A stretch of 64,000 nucleotides of DNA from Bacillus sp. ISL-34. GTDB taxonomy: Bacteria > Bacillota > Bacilli > Bacillales > DSM-1321. The translations under genes were made by a program, and so were the position numbers. The DNA is taken from NCBI RefSeq assembly GCF_018613325.1, contig NZ_JAGGQJ010000001.1:1-64000 (forward strand), given 5' to 3'. The notes below the pieces were generated by a model. That model was not told where the DNA came from. It searched no databases and worked only from the letters and a program-made list of their open reading frames with translations. Below are positions 45,989 through 55,577 of the stretch, piece by piece (position 1 is the first letter of the stretch; each line of letters opens with the position of its first letter).

Positions 45989-46111
45989 TTCTATCATGTT
46001 TACCAAAACCGATTATTTGCTTGTGGATATTTTTTGGAGTAGCATAGTTTCCATCTTCAAGACAAACGATTTTAAAGCGTGATACTAATTTAATTGTAAG
46101 GAGTGGGACAA

Positions 46112-47092
46112 ATGAAAGCAGTGGTAGTTAAAGAACCGGGTGGAGCGGAACAATTACTATTTAAAGATTTTTCCAAGCCTGTGCCGGGAAAAGGGGAAAT
46201 ATTAATTAAGGTAAAAGCCTCTGCAATAAATAGAACGGATATTGTTTCACGAGAAGGGAAATCCGGTTATATGGCCAATCCAATATTAGGGATTGAAGTT
46301 TCTGGGGAAGTGGTGGAAACAGGGGAAGGTGCAAATATACAATTAGGGACAAGGGTCATGGGCCTTGTAAACGGCGGCGGTTACTCAGAATTTGCCTTGA
46401 TGCCGGCTGATAGAGCGATGAAAATCCCGGATAACCTGTCATTTGAAGAAGCGGCAGCGATTCCTGAAGTATTCTTGACTGCGTACCAAACCTTGTTTTG
46501 GTTAGGCGAATTGACGGATCAAGATACGGTTTTGATTCATGCTGGCGGAAGCGGTGTAGGCACAGCAGCTATTCAACTGGCAAAAAAACTGACAAAAGCG
46601 AGAATCATCACTACAGCCGGCTCAAAGGAAAAATTGGATTTCTGTCACTCACTGGGGGCCGATATTTGTATCAACTATAAAGAACAATCTTTTGATGAGG
46701 AAGTAATGAAAGCTACAAATAATCAAGGAGTGGATGTTATCCTGGATTTCATCGGTGCTTCTTACTGGGAGAAAAACCTTAAAAGCATAAAAACTGATGG
46801 ACGATGGGTACTGATAGGGATTCTGGGCGGAACTGTAGTCGAGAAGGTGAACTTGATGGAACTTCTCTTAAAAAGAGTTCAATTAAAAGGCACTCTATTA
46901 ACTCCTAGAAGTGATGAATATAAAAAAGAGCTAACGGAAGAATTCGTTACAAAGGCCATGCCGTTGTTCCTCCAAAATGAAATCAAGGCAATCGTGGATC
47001 ATGTCTTCCCTTTTGAAGAGGTACAAAGGGCGCATGAACATATGGAAGCAAATAAGAATTTAGGTAAAATCATCTTACAGGTAAATGAATGA
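46112..47092 (+). CDS. Zinc-free quinone oxidoreductase (QOR/PIG3 type)
   Basis: 326-aa medium-chain reductase without zinc ligands. The NADPH site is HAGGSGVGTAAIQLAKKL, and AINRTDIVSREG marks the PIG3-like quinone reductases. It would reduce quinones or enals. Start at the ATG 4 bp behind AAGGAGTGGG. Monocistronic; nothing in the surroundings narrows the substrate. Confidence 0.87.
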   Translation: MKAVVVKEPGGAEQLLFKDFSKPVPGKGEILIKVKASAINRTDIVSREGKSGYMANPILGIEVSGEVVETGEGANIQLGTRVMGLVNGGGYSEFALMPADRAMKIPDNLSFEEAAAIPEVFLTAYQTLFWLGELTDQDTVLIHAGGSGVGTAAIQLAKKLTKARIITTAGSKEKLDFCHSLGADICINYKEQSFDEEVMKATNNQGVDVILDFIGASYWEKNLKSIKTDGRWVLIGILGGTVVEKVNLMELLLKRVQLKGTLLTPRSDEYKKELTEEFVTKAMPLFLQNEIKAIVDHVFPFEEVQRAHEHMEANKNLGKIILQVNE

Positions 47093-47306
47093 TTAAAGAA
47101 AACAGTTTCGAAGCATGTATGGAGGAGGATGCCTAGAATTACGACATTATTGGGCGCCCTCTTTTCATGGTGCTTGATAAGGAAAAGGTGGAATGTGGGT
47201 TTTGTTAATGGCATATCGTTGAAGAATGAAATATGGGCAAAGTATAATGAATATATACAAAGTCAAGATGCTCTTCATCGGTATCTGTTAAAATGGGGGA
47301 ATCGTA

Positions 47307-48074
47307 ATGAATGAACTGAATGCATTATTCAGGAAAAGAATAGGGCTCCAGGAAGATGTGAAACTGACATTCGAGAAATTAGATGATATTCTGGATAAAG
47401 CTGCGAAAACCATTCCGTTTGAAAACTTATCAATCATGGCATCCCATCTGAGTGATATCAATAGAGCCAATATCATGAACAAAGTCCTCGTGAGGAATGA
47501 GGGTGGATTGTGCTATGAATTGAATGCAGCCCTTTATTTTTTCCTGAAGGAAAATGACTTTGATGTATCCTTGGTTCGAGGTGTCATCTATAATCAGGGG
47601 TGGATGACCATAGGAAGGACCCATGTTACCATTCTATTGAACCATGAGGGCAAAACCTATTTGATCGATACGGGCTTTGGCGGGAATCTGCCTTTAAAAC
47701 CAGTTCCGTTGGACGGAGAAACGGTCGTTTCCCAAAATGGTGAATTCCGGATAAAAAAAGAAAGTACCGACCATGGAGATCATATCCTTGAATTAAAACT
47801 GAAACATAAAGATCGCGATTGGAGAATAGGGTATGCTTTCGATTCTTCAAAACCCGTAGGAAATATAGCGGAACTTAATGAGGTCCAAACGATCATAAGG
47901 GAAAATCCCCAATCGCCATTCAATAAGCATCCATTAATCACCCGTCTGACAAACAACGGGAACATCACTTTAACTGATACATCCTTTACAAAGTGGGAAG
48001 GTGGGAAAGTGACGAAAGAAGAAATAGATGGAACACGATTTAAAGAGTTAATGAAACAGCACTTCGATAGATAG
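47307..48074 (+). CDS. Arylamine N-acetyltransferase
   Basis: 255 aa. The triad is complete: Cys69 (EGGLCYELN), His106 (GRTHVTIL) and Asp121 (LIDTGFGG). It transfers acetyl groups from acetyl-CoA to arylamines or hydrazines. A TTGAAG-N18-TATAAT promoter lies about 60 bp upstream and GGGGG before the ATG. The C-terminal third (TDTSFTKWEGGKVTKEEI) is also typical of the family. Confidence 0.92.
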   Translation: MNELNALFRKRIGLQEDVKLTFEKLDDILDKAAKTIPFENLSIMASHLSDINRANIMNKVLVRNEGGLCYELNAALYFFLKENDFDVSLVRGVIYNQGWMTIGRTHVTILLNHEGKTYLIDTGFGGNLPLKPVPLDGETVVSQNGEFRIKKESTDHGDHILELKLKHKDRDWRIGYAFDSSKPVGNIAELNEVQTIIRENPQSPFNKHPLITRLTNNGNITLTDTSFTKWEGGKVTKEEIDGTRFKELMKQHFDR

Positions 48075-48105
48075 TGGAAAAAAGGACTGAATTTCAAAGG
48101 CATCC

Positions 48106-48138
48106 CTACCGAGATTGTCCATTCTCGATAGTCTTTTT
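48106..48138 (+). terminator. Terminator of the acetyltransferase gene
   Basis: CTA-CGAGA and TCTCG-TAG pair, followed by TCTTTTTAT. Confidence 0.65.
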
Positions 48139-48209
48139 ATGAATACAATGATCATTCCTTGGGATGTCATTGATGTGAAAATTTATAAAGCTCATACTAA
48201 ATAAATAAT

Positions 48210-48380
48210 TTTCTACACTCCTGCCTGGCTTGTCGAGACCCCGCAGGCGCTTGCTTTGATGAGGTATGGCAGCCAGTCGGCGGAAAGGGAGCGAATTTCC
48301 GATAACATTTGAAAACTGTAGGCAAACCAGCTTTCTTCAAATTTGTCTACAGTCTGAAACATCCATTACGGATGTTTTTA
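48210..48380 (+). repeat. Dispersed intergenic repeat, copy D
   Basis: CACTCCTGCC, CGAGACCCCGCAGGCGC, CAGTCGGCGGAAAGGGAGCG and a closing hairpin ACTGTAGGCAAAC with GTTTGTCTACAGT-like right arm. Most divergent copy and closest to the GAGACCCCGCAGG type of Bacillaceae repeats. A hairpin AAACATCC/GGATGTTT with T run follows directly. Confidence 0.75.
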
Positions 48381-48422
48381 CTATATATTCAATAGATTCG
48401 AATTCAGTGGGGTGAGAAGGAT

Positions 48423-49034
48423 ATGGAGAGGAAGAATCGATTGGTTTTTACTAGATCGAATGCTGCTGCTAAACGAAAATTCGATGAAGCGATCACCATT
48501 TTGGAATATAGCGTAATGCTCGTTGAATTCTTTGGATTAGAAGAGTTCAATAATATAATTGCCGGACAGTTAAGGCTGATTTTATGTGAAACGAAAAATA
48601 CGCGCATAAAGCGGGAAAAGGTCACGATTGATCAATCCTTAATAAAGAAAATTAATCCTAACCCGCGGTTGTATCCCATTAAAGACTCCATTCAAATGAG
48701 CAATGTTCATATTACGGAAGACATCTTCGATTATACTAAACAGAGGATTGAGCTAAAGCTTTGGAGAAATCAAATTATCTATAAAAACGATATCGAAGGA
48801 AAAATCCAGGAAATTAAAATCATTGATTTTATTAAGGAAACAGCTAATAAGATTGGCGGTGCACAAGCTGAATCAAGTTTCCCTAATAAGTCCATTATTT
48901 CGGATGGTCATACCAAAATCATGTTAATAGCTATAGCGAAAGGGTTATTCAAATCCATAGGCAGGGATTATAAAAATCATGCCTCCATGAACCTTTCGCA
49001 TATCATGCAAAAAATCGAACAATCAACTTTATGA
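48423..49034 (+). CDS. Hypothetical 203-aa protein
   Basis: Basic soluble protein, no signal peptide and no recognised domain (MERKNRLVFTRSNAAAKRKF at the start; KIGGAQAESSFPNKS in the middle). GGGGTGAGAAGG lies before the ATG. The gene follows repeat copy D and has its own terminator. Function unknown. Confidence 0.65.
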   Translation: MERKNRLVFTRSNAAAKRKFDEAITILEYSVMLVEFFGLEEFNNIIAGQLRLILCETKNTRIKREKVTIDQSLIKKINPNPRLYPIKDSIQMSNVHITEDIFDYTKQRIELKLWRNQIIYKNDIEGKIQEIKIIDFIKETANKIGGAQAESSFPNKSIISDGHTKIMLIAIAKGLFKSIGRDYKNHASMNLSHIMQKIEQSTL

Positions 49035-49036
49035 GA

Positions 49037-49189
49037 CTAAACATAAGAAGGACTTTTGGCCAAGTCCTTCTTGCTTGGTTTCCGGAAGGATTGAATACCT
49101 CTAATAACCTCTATCAATAAACCATCTCTTTTTACTTCTGTTAAACCACTCTCGATAGCATGCTGTGCACTTTTATTATTAAACCCTGA
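49037..49189 (-). pseudogene. Possible small-gene remnant
   Basis: On the minus strand a 50-codon open stretch reads FNNKSAQHAIESGLTEVKRD and GLLIEVIRGIQSFRKPSKKD; it is protein-like but has no start codon, as a stop precedes it directly. Its 3' end coincides with the terminator of the neighbouring gene. Family unknown. Confidence 0.25.
49046..49074. terminator. Terminator
   Basis: AAGAAGGACTT pairs perfectly with AAGTCCTTCTT across TTGGCC. The T tract is short. Confidence 0.65.
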
Positions 49190-49330
49190 TTACAAACAAA
49201 CATTGAGGCCTTATATGTAAATGTAAAGACTTCTAAAATGCAGCTATAGACGTTTGAGATCATTTATAATGATATTTCACATGGGAAAATAGCCCATACA
49301 GATAAATTAACTAAAGATAAAAAGAAAGAG

Positions 49331-49483
49331 ATGATGATTATGAAGGATTTTGATGGAAACCTTCCTGACGAATGGCTGGAACTAGTAACATTGGCAATGA
49401 AATCTGATGTTACAAAAGAGCAATTCAAAAAGTTTCTTAAAGAAAAGTCGAATGGCAATAAAAGTAGCGATTGTGGTGGCTAA
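49331..49483 (+). CDS. SinI-like antirepressor micro-protein
   Basis: 50 aa (47 if the ATG at 49340 is used). LPDEWLELVTLAMKSDVTKE followed by QFKKFLKEKSNGN matches the SinI helix-hook domain, which in B. subtilis binds SinR and frees biofilm genes. A weak AAAGAAAGAG precedes the start, which speaks for the ATG at 49340. No sinR-like gene lies in the window, so the partner is elsewhere. Confidence 0.65.
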   Translation: MMIMKDFDGNLPDEWLELVTLAMKSDVTKEQFKKFLKEKSNGNKSSDCGG

Positions 49484-49621
49484 TGAACGCCATCAGGTTA
49501 AATTGAGGCAGGACCATTGCATAAAAAGTATGAGGCTTCATTTCTTTTGCCACGAGTGTACTCCATATTTTCTGCATATTTAATTGGTAAGATGGATGTA
49601 ATCATAAGGGAGGTTTTATTC

Positions 49622-50191
49622 ATGAAAAAAAGAACAAAATTGCCTATCATCCTATCATTATTAGCAGCCCTGTTTTTAGTCCTTGGTGCATGTTCCAACA
49701 GCGATGATAAAAACAAAGAAGATAAAAAAGAAAAGGATCATAGTGAAATGGACATGAACCATTCTAGCTCGGGTGATGTTCCAGAAGGATTAAAGGCTGC
49801 AGAAAATCCAACCTATGAAGTTGGAAGTCAAGCGATTATCGAATCAGGTCATATGGAAAGCATGAAGGGGGCGGAAGCAACAATAGTGGGTGCCTTTGAT
49901 ACGACTGCTTATGCAATTTCGTATACGCCTGCAACTGGCGGAGAAAAAGTTGAGAATCATAAATGGATCATTCACGAAGAAATCAAAGATGCAGGTGAGA
50001 AAACATATGAACCCGGAGCGGAGGTCACAGTAAATGCTTCTCATATGGAAGGGATGAACGGGGCTGTCGCTGAAATTGAATCTGCTGAAAAAACGACTGT
50101 TTATATGGTCGATTTCACTCCGACTACTGGAGGAGAAAAAGTGAAGAACCATAAATGGGTAACGGAAAGTGAATTATCAGCGTCTGAATGA
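49622..50191 (+). CDS. ydhK: YdhK-family lipoprotein with two DUF1541 repeats
   Basis: 189 aa. The lipobox LGAC (Cys24) anchors it to the outer membrane face. A Lys/Asp/His/Met-rich linker (residues 28-48) is followed by two copies of a 57-residue domain, each with SHMExMxGA-type and TGGEKVxNHKW blocks (about 58-115 and 122-180). The Met/His content suggests metal contact, but no function is known. GGGAGG precedes the ATG at 49622. Confidence 0.87.
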   Translation: MKKRTKLPIILSLLAALFLVLGACSNSDDKNKEDKKEKDHSEMDMNHSSSGDVPEGLKAAENPTYEVGSQAIIESGHMESMKGAEATIVGAFDTTAYAISYTPATGGEKVENHKWIIHEEIKDAGEKTYEPGAEVTVNASHMEGMNGAVAEIESAEKTTVYMVDFTPTTGGEKVKNHKWVTESELSASE

Positions 50192-50263
50192 TTTAACATC
50201 ATGATTTGCAAATCAGAAGAAGAAAATAAGACTTGGTTATCCTTAATGGTTTGTTCCTATTTT

Positions 50264-50440
50264 ATGAAATCTCACTAGGTTGAAGAAATTTGCGACACTC
50301 CTGCCGAATAACTGGCTAGCTGATGAGGCTTGGCAGACAGTCGGCGGAAAGGGTGCGGATTTCTGAAATCAACTGGAACGTTTTTTAATAATAAAAAAGA
50401 CTGTAGACCGACAATAGAATATGTTGGTCTCAGTTAGTTC
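50264..50440 (+). repeat. Dispersed intergenic repeat, copy B
   Basis: Nearly identical to copy C over the first 95 bp. The right end (ACTGTAGACCGACAA) has diverged and the closing CTACAGTCTG is missing. Confidence 0.85.
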
Positions 50441-50559
50441 ACAACATTGGGGGGAATGGTCTTATCCGAATCCCTTTCACGATTTTTTTGAGGGAATGGT
50501 TACCATAATTTTAAAACAGAATTGGTTATACTCCATGACTTTTTATTCATTCAAATGGC

Positions 50560-50730
50560 ATGAAACCTCACTAGGTTGAAGAAATTTGCGACACTCCTGC
50601 CGAATAACTGGCTAGCTGATGAGGCTTGGCAGACAGTCGGCGGAAAGGAGCGGATTTCTGAAAACAACTGGAACATTTTTTGAAAAAACTGAACAAATTC
50701 GCTTTAATTCGAGTTTGTCTACAGACTAAA
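50560..50730 (+). repeat. Dispersed intergenic repeat, copy C
   Basis: Starts TGAAACCTCACTAGGTTGAA, shares the TTTGCGACACTCC and GGCAGACAGTCGGCGGAAAG blocks with copies A and B and ends TTTGTCTACAGACT. An intrinsic terminator follows immediately. Confidence 0.85.
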
Positions 50731-50760
50731 GGAATGGTAAACAAAGCCATTCCTTTTTTT
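50728..50760 (+). terminator. Terminator abutting repeat copy C
   Basis: AAAGGAATGG pairs with CCATTCCTTT, followed by a T tract. Confidence 0.85.
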
Positions 50761-50848
50761 GTGAATGGATTTTCTTGTTTGCAGTGGGTTGTAAAACTTT
50801 AGTATCTGTTAATATGGCTTTATCAGATATGTAAGAAATGAGGTGCGT

Positions 50849-51331
50849 ATGATGAGTGGATTAACTATTAAACCTTTTACGGAAAATGACTATGAGGCGC
50901 TGAGCAATTATTGTTTACCTATAGAACAAGCAATCTATACTTCTTTACCTTTGAAAGTTATCGAAGACTTCAGGAAGGATAAATATAACCTCCCCATGGT
51001 CATTTATTTAAATGAGGTTTTGATTGGTTGTTTTGCCTTATATACGGATAAAGCGGGAAATCAATATACAAGTAATGAGAATGCAATTCTTCTAAAATCA
51101 TTCTCATTGGATTTGCGCCATCAAAAAAAGGGGCTAGCTTTTAAGACTTTAAAGGTGTTGCCTGATATGATCAAACTAAGTCATCCAGATAAAGATGAGA
51201 TTATTTTAACAGTGCATCATTCGAATGTTCCAGCGATAAATTTATATAAAAAAGCTGGATTCATTGACAAAGGATACAGATTTAATGGGGAAGAAGGGGA
51301 GGAATTTATTTTCCACTTTGCTCTGGATTAA
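50849..51331 (+). CDS. GNAT-family acetyltransferase
   Basis: 160 aa with the acetyl-CoA fold: a beta-rich N half, the LDLRHQKKGLAFKTLKVL loop standing for the R/Q-x-x-G-x-A/G motif, and the end NVPAINLYKKAGFIDKGYRF. The acceptor is unknown. I start at the ATG at 50849 behind GAGG. It lies between repeat copies C and E. Confidence 0.82.
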   Translation: MMSGLTIKPFTENDYEALSNYCLPIEQAIYTSLPLKVIEDFRKDKYNLPMVIYLNEVLIGCFALYTDKAGNQYTSNENAILLKSFSLDLRHQKKGLAFKTLKVLPDMIKLSHPDKDEIILTVHHSNVPAINLYKKAGFIDKGYRFNGEEGEEFIFHFALD

Positions 51332-51420
51332 ACAAATGAAATACTTCGGGAGAGTAAGATAGAAGAAAAACAGATCACCCATGAGACGATTATCAGAAAA
51401 GAAACGATACCTGCTTAAAA

Positions 51421-51524
51421 TGACAGTCGGCGGAAAGGGAACGGGTTTCTGAAATCAACTGGAACGTTTTTCATAGAAAAAAAACTGTAGGCAAACCCGT
51501 ATTTCGAATTTGTCTACAGTCTGA
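51421..51524 (+). repeat. Dispersed intergenic repeat, copy E (right half only)
   Basis: Begins inside the unit at GACAGTCGGCGGAAAGGGA, keeps TTTCTGAAATCAACTGGAAC and the closing hairpin ACTGTAGGCAAAC/TTTGTCTACAGT. The left half is absent. Confidence 0.8.
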
Positions 51525-51626
51525 AGCAATTAACTTATTTTTTTAGAAGGTATTTCATCCCAAACCTATCTTGCAGGAAAATTTTCACCATGAATTCATG
51601 AATATGGATACGATATGATTCAGAAT

Positions 51627-52463
51627 TCATGGAAGCCATCCTACAATTTCTAAAAGGGTCAGAACAATCTCAAAGACAATGAGGATCACAATGATCCATT
51701 CAACGAATAGTCCCCTGATCGAATGGCTGATGTTAGAAAACCCATCCATAATGTTATATAAAATCTCGGTTTTACTTTTCAGGATTTTATACCGATCATT
51801 CAATTCAAAAAAATTAAGCATGCTGTCATAAAATTCGCCGGCAATGCTGCTTGTCCATGTAATATCAGGTTTGTCCAGAATCATGATATACGCTAGGGTA
51901 TTGTACTCGTGACGTACGATTTTTGCAGTCGTCCTCGCTAGTTCCTTGTTGCCGATTCTCAGCTTGCCTTTTTCCAGTCGGTCTATCATGGCTTCGAGCT
52001 TGTCGTGGATATTTCCGAGTTGTTCCTCAGTTTTTTCAAGTGCCACCGATTTTGCGAGAATAGTGGAAATTAATTCAGGGTAGAAAAATTCATATTTAGG
52101 CACAACTACATATTCGTCTGTCAAATTGATGTTTTCAGTTTCACTGAAGTGAAGGCTGTAATCGTCTGTATATCTATCTAAATTGACGAGATCAATGTCC
52201 GGCTCGAAAGAAAGGATAAAGGATGAAAATTCCTTAATCTCCTCCGCGTGTGAGTAATTGATGAAGACAATGCTGCCAAAGGAAAAAACCAGCACCTGCT
52301 GCGATTCTTCCACATTTTTATTAAGGATGGAACTTAGAATATCGCCCTTAAGGATTAAAGGCTCTTCCCAGGTGAATTTTTTTGGAATGCCGCAATGAAT
52401 GGCGATTTTATTCAAATCGATTTCATTAGTGATTGCAAATGCTTTAAAGGTAATTGGTTCCAT
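51627..52463 (-). CDS. RMD1/YagE-family (DUF155) protein
   Basis: 278 aa. An alpha/beta N domain (residues 1-120) and a helical C domain (LGNIHDKLEAMIDRLEKGKL; TSSIAGEFYDSMLNFFELND) end in one membrane helix (VEWIIVILIVFEIVLTLLEI). The family is known from yeast RMD1 and mitochondrial relatives; the bacterial role is unknown. Its ATG has no strong RBS. Monocistronic. Confidence 0.8.
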   Translation of the reverse strand: MEPITFKAFAITNEIDLNKIAIHCGIPKKFTWEEPLILKGDILSSILNKNVEESQQVLVFSFGSIVFINYSHAEEIKEFSSFILSFEPDIDLVNLDRYTDDYSLHFSETENINLTDEYVVVPKYEFFYPELISTILAKSVALEKTEEQLGNIHDKLEAMIDRLEKGKLRIGNKELARTTAKIVRHEYNTLAYIMILDKPDITWTSSIAGEFYDSMLNFFELNDRYKILKSKTEILYNIMDGFSNISHSIRGLFVEWIIVILIVFEIVLTLLEIVGWLP

Positions 52464-52671
52464 CTATATCACTCTCTTCAGCAAATTGGTCTTTTTTCGA
52501 TTCTATTCTATTCTTACAAAAACATGCTTGAATAATTTTTGAGGATAGAAAAAAGTTCGCTGATTGTTCAGTAGATAAAGAAAGAGATCCTGATGATCTG
52601 GTAACCTAAACGAATATCTTCCATTAAGGATAAAAAATTTTAACAACAGAAAAATATGATTTTCACTGTAT

Positions 52672-53526
52672 TTAAATAACCAATATTCCATAAATTTCTT
52701 CAGAAGGTATATGGATAAAAGATGAAAGTTTCGTAGAGATGTCATGAACATAAATCCCGCAATCCAGCAATATGTTCGTATGTTTTTTTAATAAAACCGG
52801 TATTTGCCTACTCTCACTTTGGCCGATAAACATCGTTTGATTTCTAACTGCTAAACCTCGAGTATAACCAAGGCATTTAAAAATATTTTCCTCATTTCTT
52901 TTTACTAGGAATTCACCTGAAACACAATAATACATCTTATTATCATAATGAAGTACACTGTGAGGCTGATGTAATTTTTCATGGCAAATCTTAACCACTT
53001 TTCTTTCCTGTAAAGAATATTCTAGAATCACACCTTGGTGGATTGTTTTATTAGGGAAATAACTTGCGAAAGAGAGGAAATGTTTCCTTGGAGGATATGA
53101 AAACATTGATACATATAGCTTATCATTTGCTATATACAAATCGTTGACGTGGCAAACATCGTCATTTTCAGGTGAAAATCTAATTTCATCAATTCTTTCC
53201 AAATCGTTTTCCAAATTATAAACACCAATTGAGTTAGTTTTGGTTTCAATAATATAAGCTTTATCATTGTCTATTGCTACACCATGTAAATCTAATTCTG
53301 TAGATAAAGCCTTATTCTTTATAACCTTTAAGTTTTCATCCAAAATGAAGATTCCATGAGAATTGGAAATTACGACAAAAGAGCTGCCGTATTTTGTAAT
53401 GCCTGTGCATCCAACATTTAAAATTTTTTTTATTTCATATTGTTGTTGTTTAAATTGGACTAAATATAGACCACCTTTATGATTGCAGCATGAAATTAAT
53501 AATTTACAATCATCTATGGGTATCAT
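52672..53526 (-). CDS. DUF4915-like beta-propeller protein
   Basis: 284 aa of short beta repeats (LLISCCNHKGGLYLVQF; LDLHGVAIDNDKAYIIETKT; HQPHSVLHYDNKMYYCVSGE). I assign DUF4915 from memory, a family often found beside glycosyltransferases of surface polysaccharides; two such genes follow at 54-57 kb. I start at the ATG at 53526, 9 bp after GAGGTG. Function unknown. Confidence 0.65.
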   Translation of the reverse strand: MIPIDDCKLLISCCNHKGGLYLVQFKQQQYEIKKILNVGCTGITKYGSSFVVISNSHGIFILDENLKVIKNKALSTELDLHGVAIDNDKAYIIETKTNSIGVYNLENDLERIDEIRFSPENDDVCHVNDLYIANDKLYVSMFSYPPRKHFLSFASYFPNKTIHQGVILEYSLQERKVVKICHEKLHQPHSVLHYDNKMYYCVSGEFLVKRNEENIFKCLGYTRGLAVRNQTMFIGQSESRQIPVLLKKHTNILLDCGIYVHDISTKLSSFIHIPSEEIYGILVI

Positions 53527-53701
53527 GTAAGTTCGCACCTCATTTTTTTAGACAATTCCTTTTCTTATAGTATGAATTTTTATTGTAATGGTGTAGACAA
53601 GTTATGGAGGATAATAGTGGACTTTATAACCGATTAAAAAGGAGTATTCGTTTTGATTATGCAAGTCCTATTAACACTTAAAATACACTAGTTTATATGT
53701 A

Positions 53702-53739
53702 AGAGGGCGATTCCGCTAAATGGATCGTCCTCCTTTTTT
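53702..53739 (+). terminator. Orphan terminator
   Basis: GAGG-CGAT-CC pairs with GGATCG-CCTC across CTAAAT, followed by six T. No intact gene precedes it; a 26-codon frame at about 53615-53680 (MEDNSGLYNRLKRSIRFDYA) may be all that is left of one. Confidence 0.65.
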
Positions 53740-54011
53740 ATTTTGCTTGTTTATATGCCAGCCTCCTTCATGCCAATCATGATGCTCCCAGTTATGTCAT
53801 TACTTAAGCTTTACAAAAACATATAAAAGTTCATGAAAACTTTACTTTTATTTACAGAATTCTCATATTGATGTCAATATTCAGTAATACATGTTTGTTA
53901 TAATCGATTGACGGTTTTAAAGGTGATTGGAAAAGAGTCTCTTAAAAATCCTTCATTTACAGATAAGTAGCAGGCCGATTGAAGATGACTGAATAGTAGG
54001 AGTGAACAAAA

Positions 54012-55196
54012 ATGGAGGAATCTATAAATCTATATGAGCTTACATTTAGTGAAAAAGATAGATATGTAATCATTACGAATGCTTATCCACATGAAGATCA
54101 GTTATATCGGAATGGGTTTATCCACCGAAGAGTCAAGGCTTATCTGGATGAGGGTTTGAAGGTTGATGTCTTTGTTTTGCATCCTGCCTATAAAAAAGCA
54201 GAAAAGTATACGTATGAAGATGTGCCTGTTTATCGTGGAACTGAACAGCATCTGCGCATTTTCTTAAATCATAAAGTACATAAAAAAGCGCTCATTCATT
54301 TTGTTAATCCTAAAATGGTACAAGCGATAAAAGAAACGAACACCGATTTACCGATTATCACCTGGATACATGGATTTGAAACGGAGGCATGGCATAGAAG
54401 ATGGTTTAATTTTCTTGAAAGTCCTGAAAGCTTGAGGAAGATACTTGAAATGTCGGACGACTATTATGTAGCACAGCTTTCTTTCATGAATTGGTTTTAT
54501 CAAACGAATGAATTGGATACAACCTTTGTTCATATTTCCAAATGGTTCAAAGAACATATAGCGGAATGTGACGCAAGAGCAGAATCGAAAAATTCAGTAA
54601 TCATTCCTAATGTAATAGATGACAAGCTGTTTACCTTTATTGAAAAGCCAGTTGAAATGCGGACAAAAGTCCTTTCAATCAGGCCATACGCTTCACGAAA
54701 ATACGCCAATGATTTATCGGTGAAAGCAGTTCTAGAACTATCGAAGAGACCATACTTCGATAAGTTAGAATTTGCATTTTATGGTGATGGAAAATTGTTC
54801 GATCAAACCGTTGAGCCAATCAGGGATTTTGAGAATGTAACGATTCATAAAGGTTTCCTATCTCAGGATCAAATCGCTGCATTACATAAGGAGTATGGAA
54901 TTTTCCTTTGCCCGACCCGTTTGGATTCTCAAGGCGTTTCCATGTGTGAGGCAATGTCGAGTGGGCTAGTGCCGGTTTCAACAGATATTACGGCAATCCC
55001 GGAATTCGTTAAACATGATGTTTCTGGCCTTCTGACAAAACCTGAGTCTCCTATCGAAATTGCAGATGCAATAGAGCGCTTATATTACAACCCGGACGTA
55101 TTTTTAAGAGTGTCAAAACAAGCTTCTCAGTCGATTCGAGAAAAATGCGCGGTAGATGTTGTTATAAATAGAGAATTGGAGATTATCCAAGGTTAA
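54012..55196 (+). CDS. Glycosyltransferase, GT4 type
   Basis: 394 aa GT-B enzyme. The N domain contains FLxRRVKAYLDEGLKVDVFV-like secondary structure (HRRVKAYLDEGLKVDVFV); the C domain carries the sugar-nucleotide block FLCPTRLDSQGVSMCEAMSS and TAIPEFVKHDVSGLL. Retaining transfer of a sugar to a surface or spore glycan is likely, but donor and acceptor are unknown. First of a three-gene run with overlapping ends. Confidence 0.85.
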   Translation: MEESINLYELTFSEKDRYVIITNAYPHEDQLYRNGFIHRRVKAYLDEGLKVDVFVLHPAYKKAEKYTYEDVPVYRGTEQHLRIFLNHKVHKKALIHFVNPKMVQAIKETNTDLPIITWIHGFETEAWHRRWFNFLESPESLRKILEMSDDYYVAQLSFMNWFYQTNELDTTFVHISKWFKEHIAECDARAESKNSVIIPNVIDDKLFTFIEKPVEMRTKVLSIRPYASRKYANDLSVKAVLELSKRPYFDKLEFAFYGDGKLFDQTVEPIRDFENVTIHKGFLSQDQIAALHKEYGIFLCPTRLDSQGVSMCEAMSSGLVPVSTDITAIPEFVKHDVSGLLTKPESPIEIADAIERLYYNPDVFLRVSKQASQSIREKCAVDVVINRELEIIQG

Positions 55197-55216
55197 TGGA
55201 AGGGAGTTTTTTCAAT

Positions 55217-55540
55217 ATGGACGAACGAAACGAATATTGGAAAACTATGTATGAGGAACTCGAATTACAAATGAAAGACATGATGTCCATGACATTGGAG
55301 CTCATAGAGGGCAATGGCACTGAAAAACAAAAAATCATTGAGAATATTACAAAAGAAAATAATATGCTGCGAGAAGAATTAGAAAAAAGTAAGATGGCCC
55401 AAAAAGAAAATATTAAGCTTAACAAAGAAATACGAAGACTTAAGTTATTAGAACACAAATTCAACGTTACATATGCAGGGAAATTCACATTAAAATATCT
55501 TGCGCTTAAATCATCTATTAAAGAACAAATAAAAAAATAA
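55217..55540 (+). CDS. Coiled-coil protein with the glycosyltransferase tail motif
   Basis: 107 aa. Residues 5-75 form a coiled coil rich in Glu/Lys; the end reads FNVTYAGKFTLKYLALKSSI, similar to the tail of the next protein. I use the ATG behind GGGAG at 55217. It starts 20 bp after the first glycosyltransferase gene and is probably part of the same complex. No domain recognised. Confidence 0.7.
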   Translation: MDERNEYWKTMYEELELQMKDMMSMTLELIEGNGTEKQKIIENITKENNMLREELEKSKMAQKENIKLNKEIRRLKLLEHKFNVTYAGKFTLKYLALKSSIKEQIKK

Positions 55541-55577
55541 AAATTCATATCAGATTTCAGTCATTGGAGTGAAAACT

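Noticed and set aside
47129..47314. 61-codon frame upstream of the arylamine N-acetyltransferase
   Set aside because: The RBS touches the ATG, the frame spans the probable promoter of the next gene and runs into it, and the composition is not protein-like.
50264..50730. Repeat copies B and C as a composite transposon
   Set aside because: They are direct copies 300 bp apart with no gene between them and no transposase or terminal inverted repeats.
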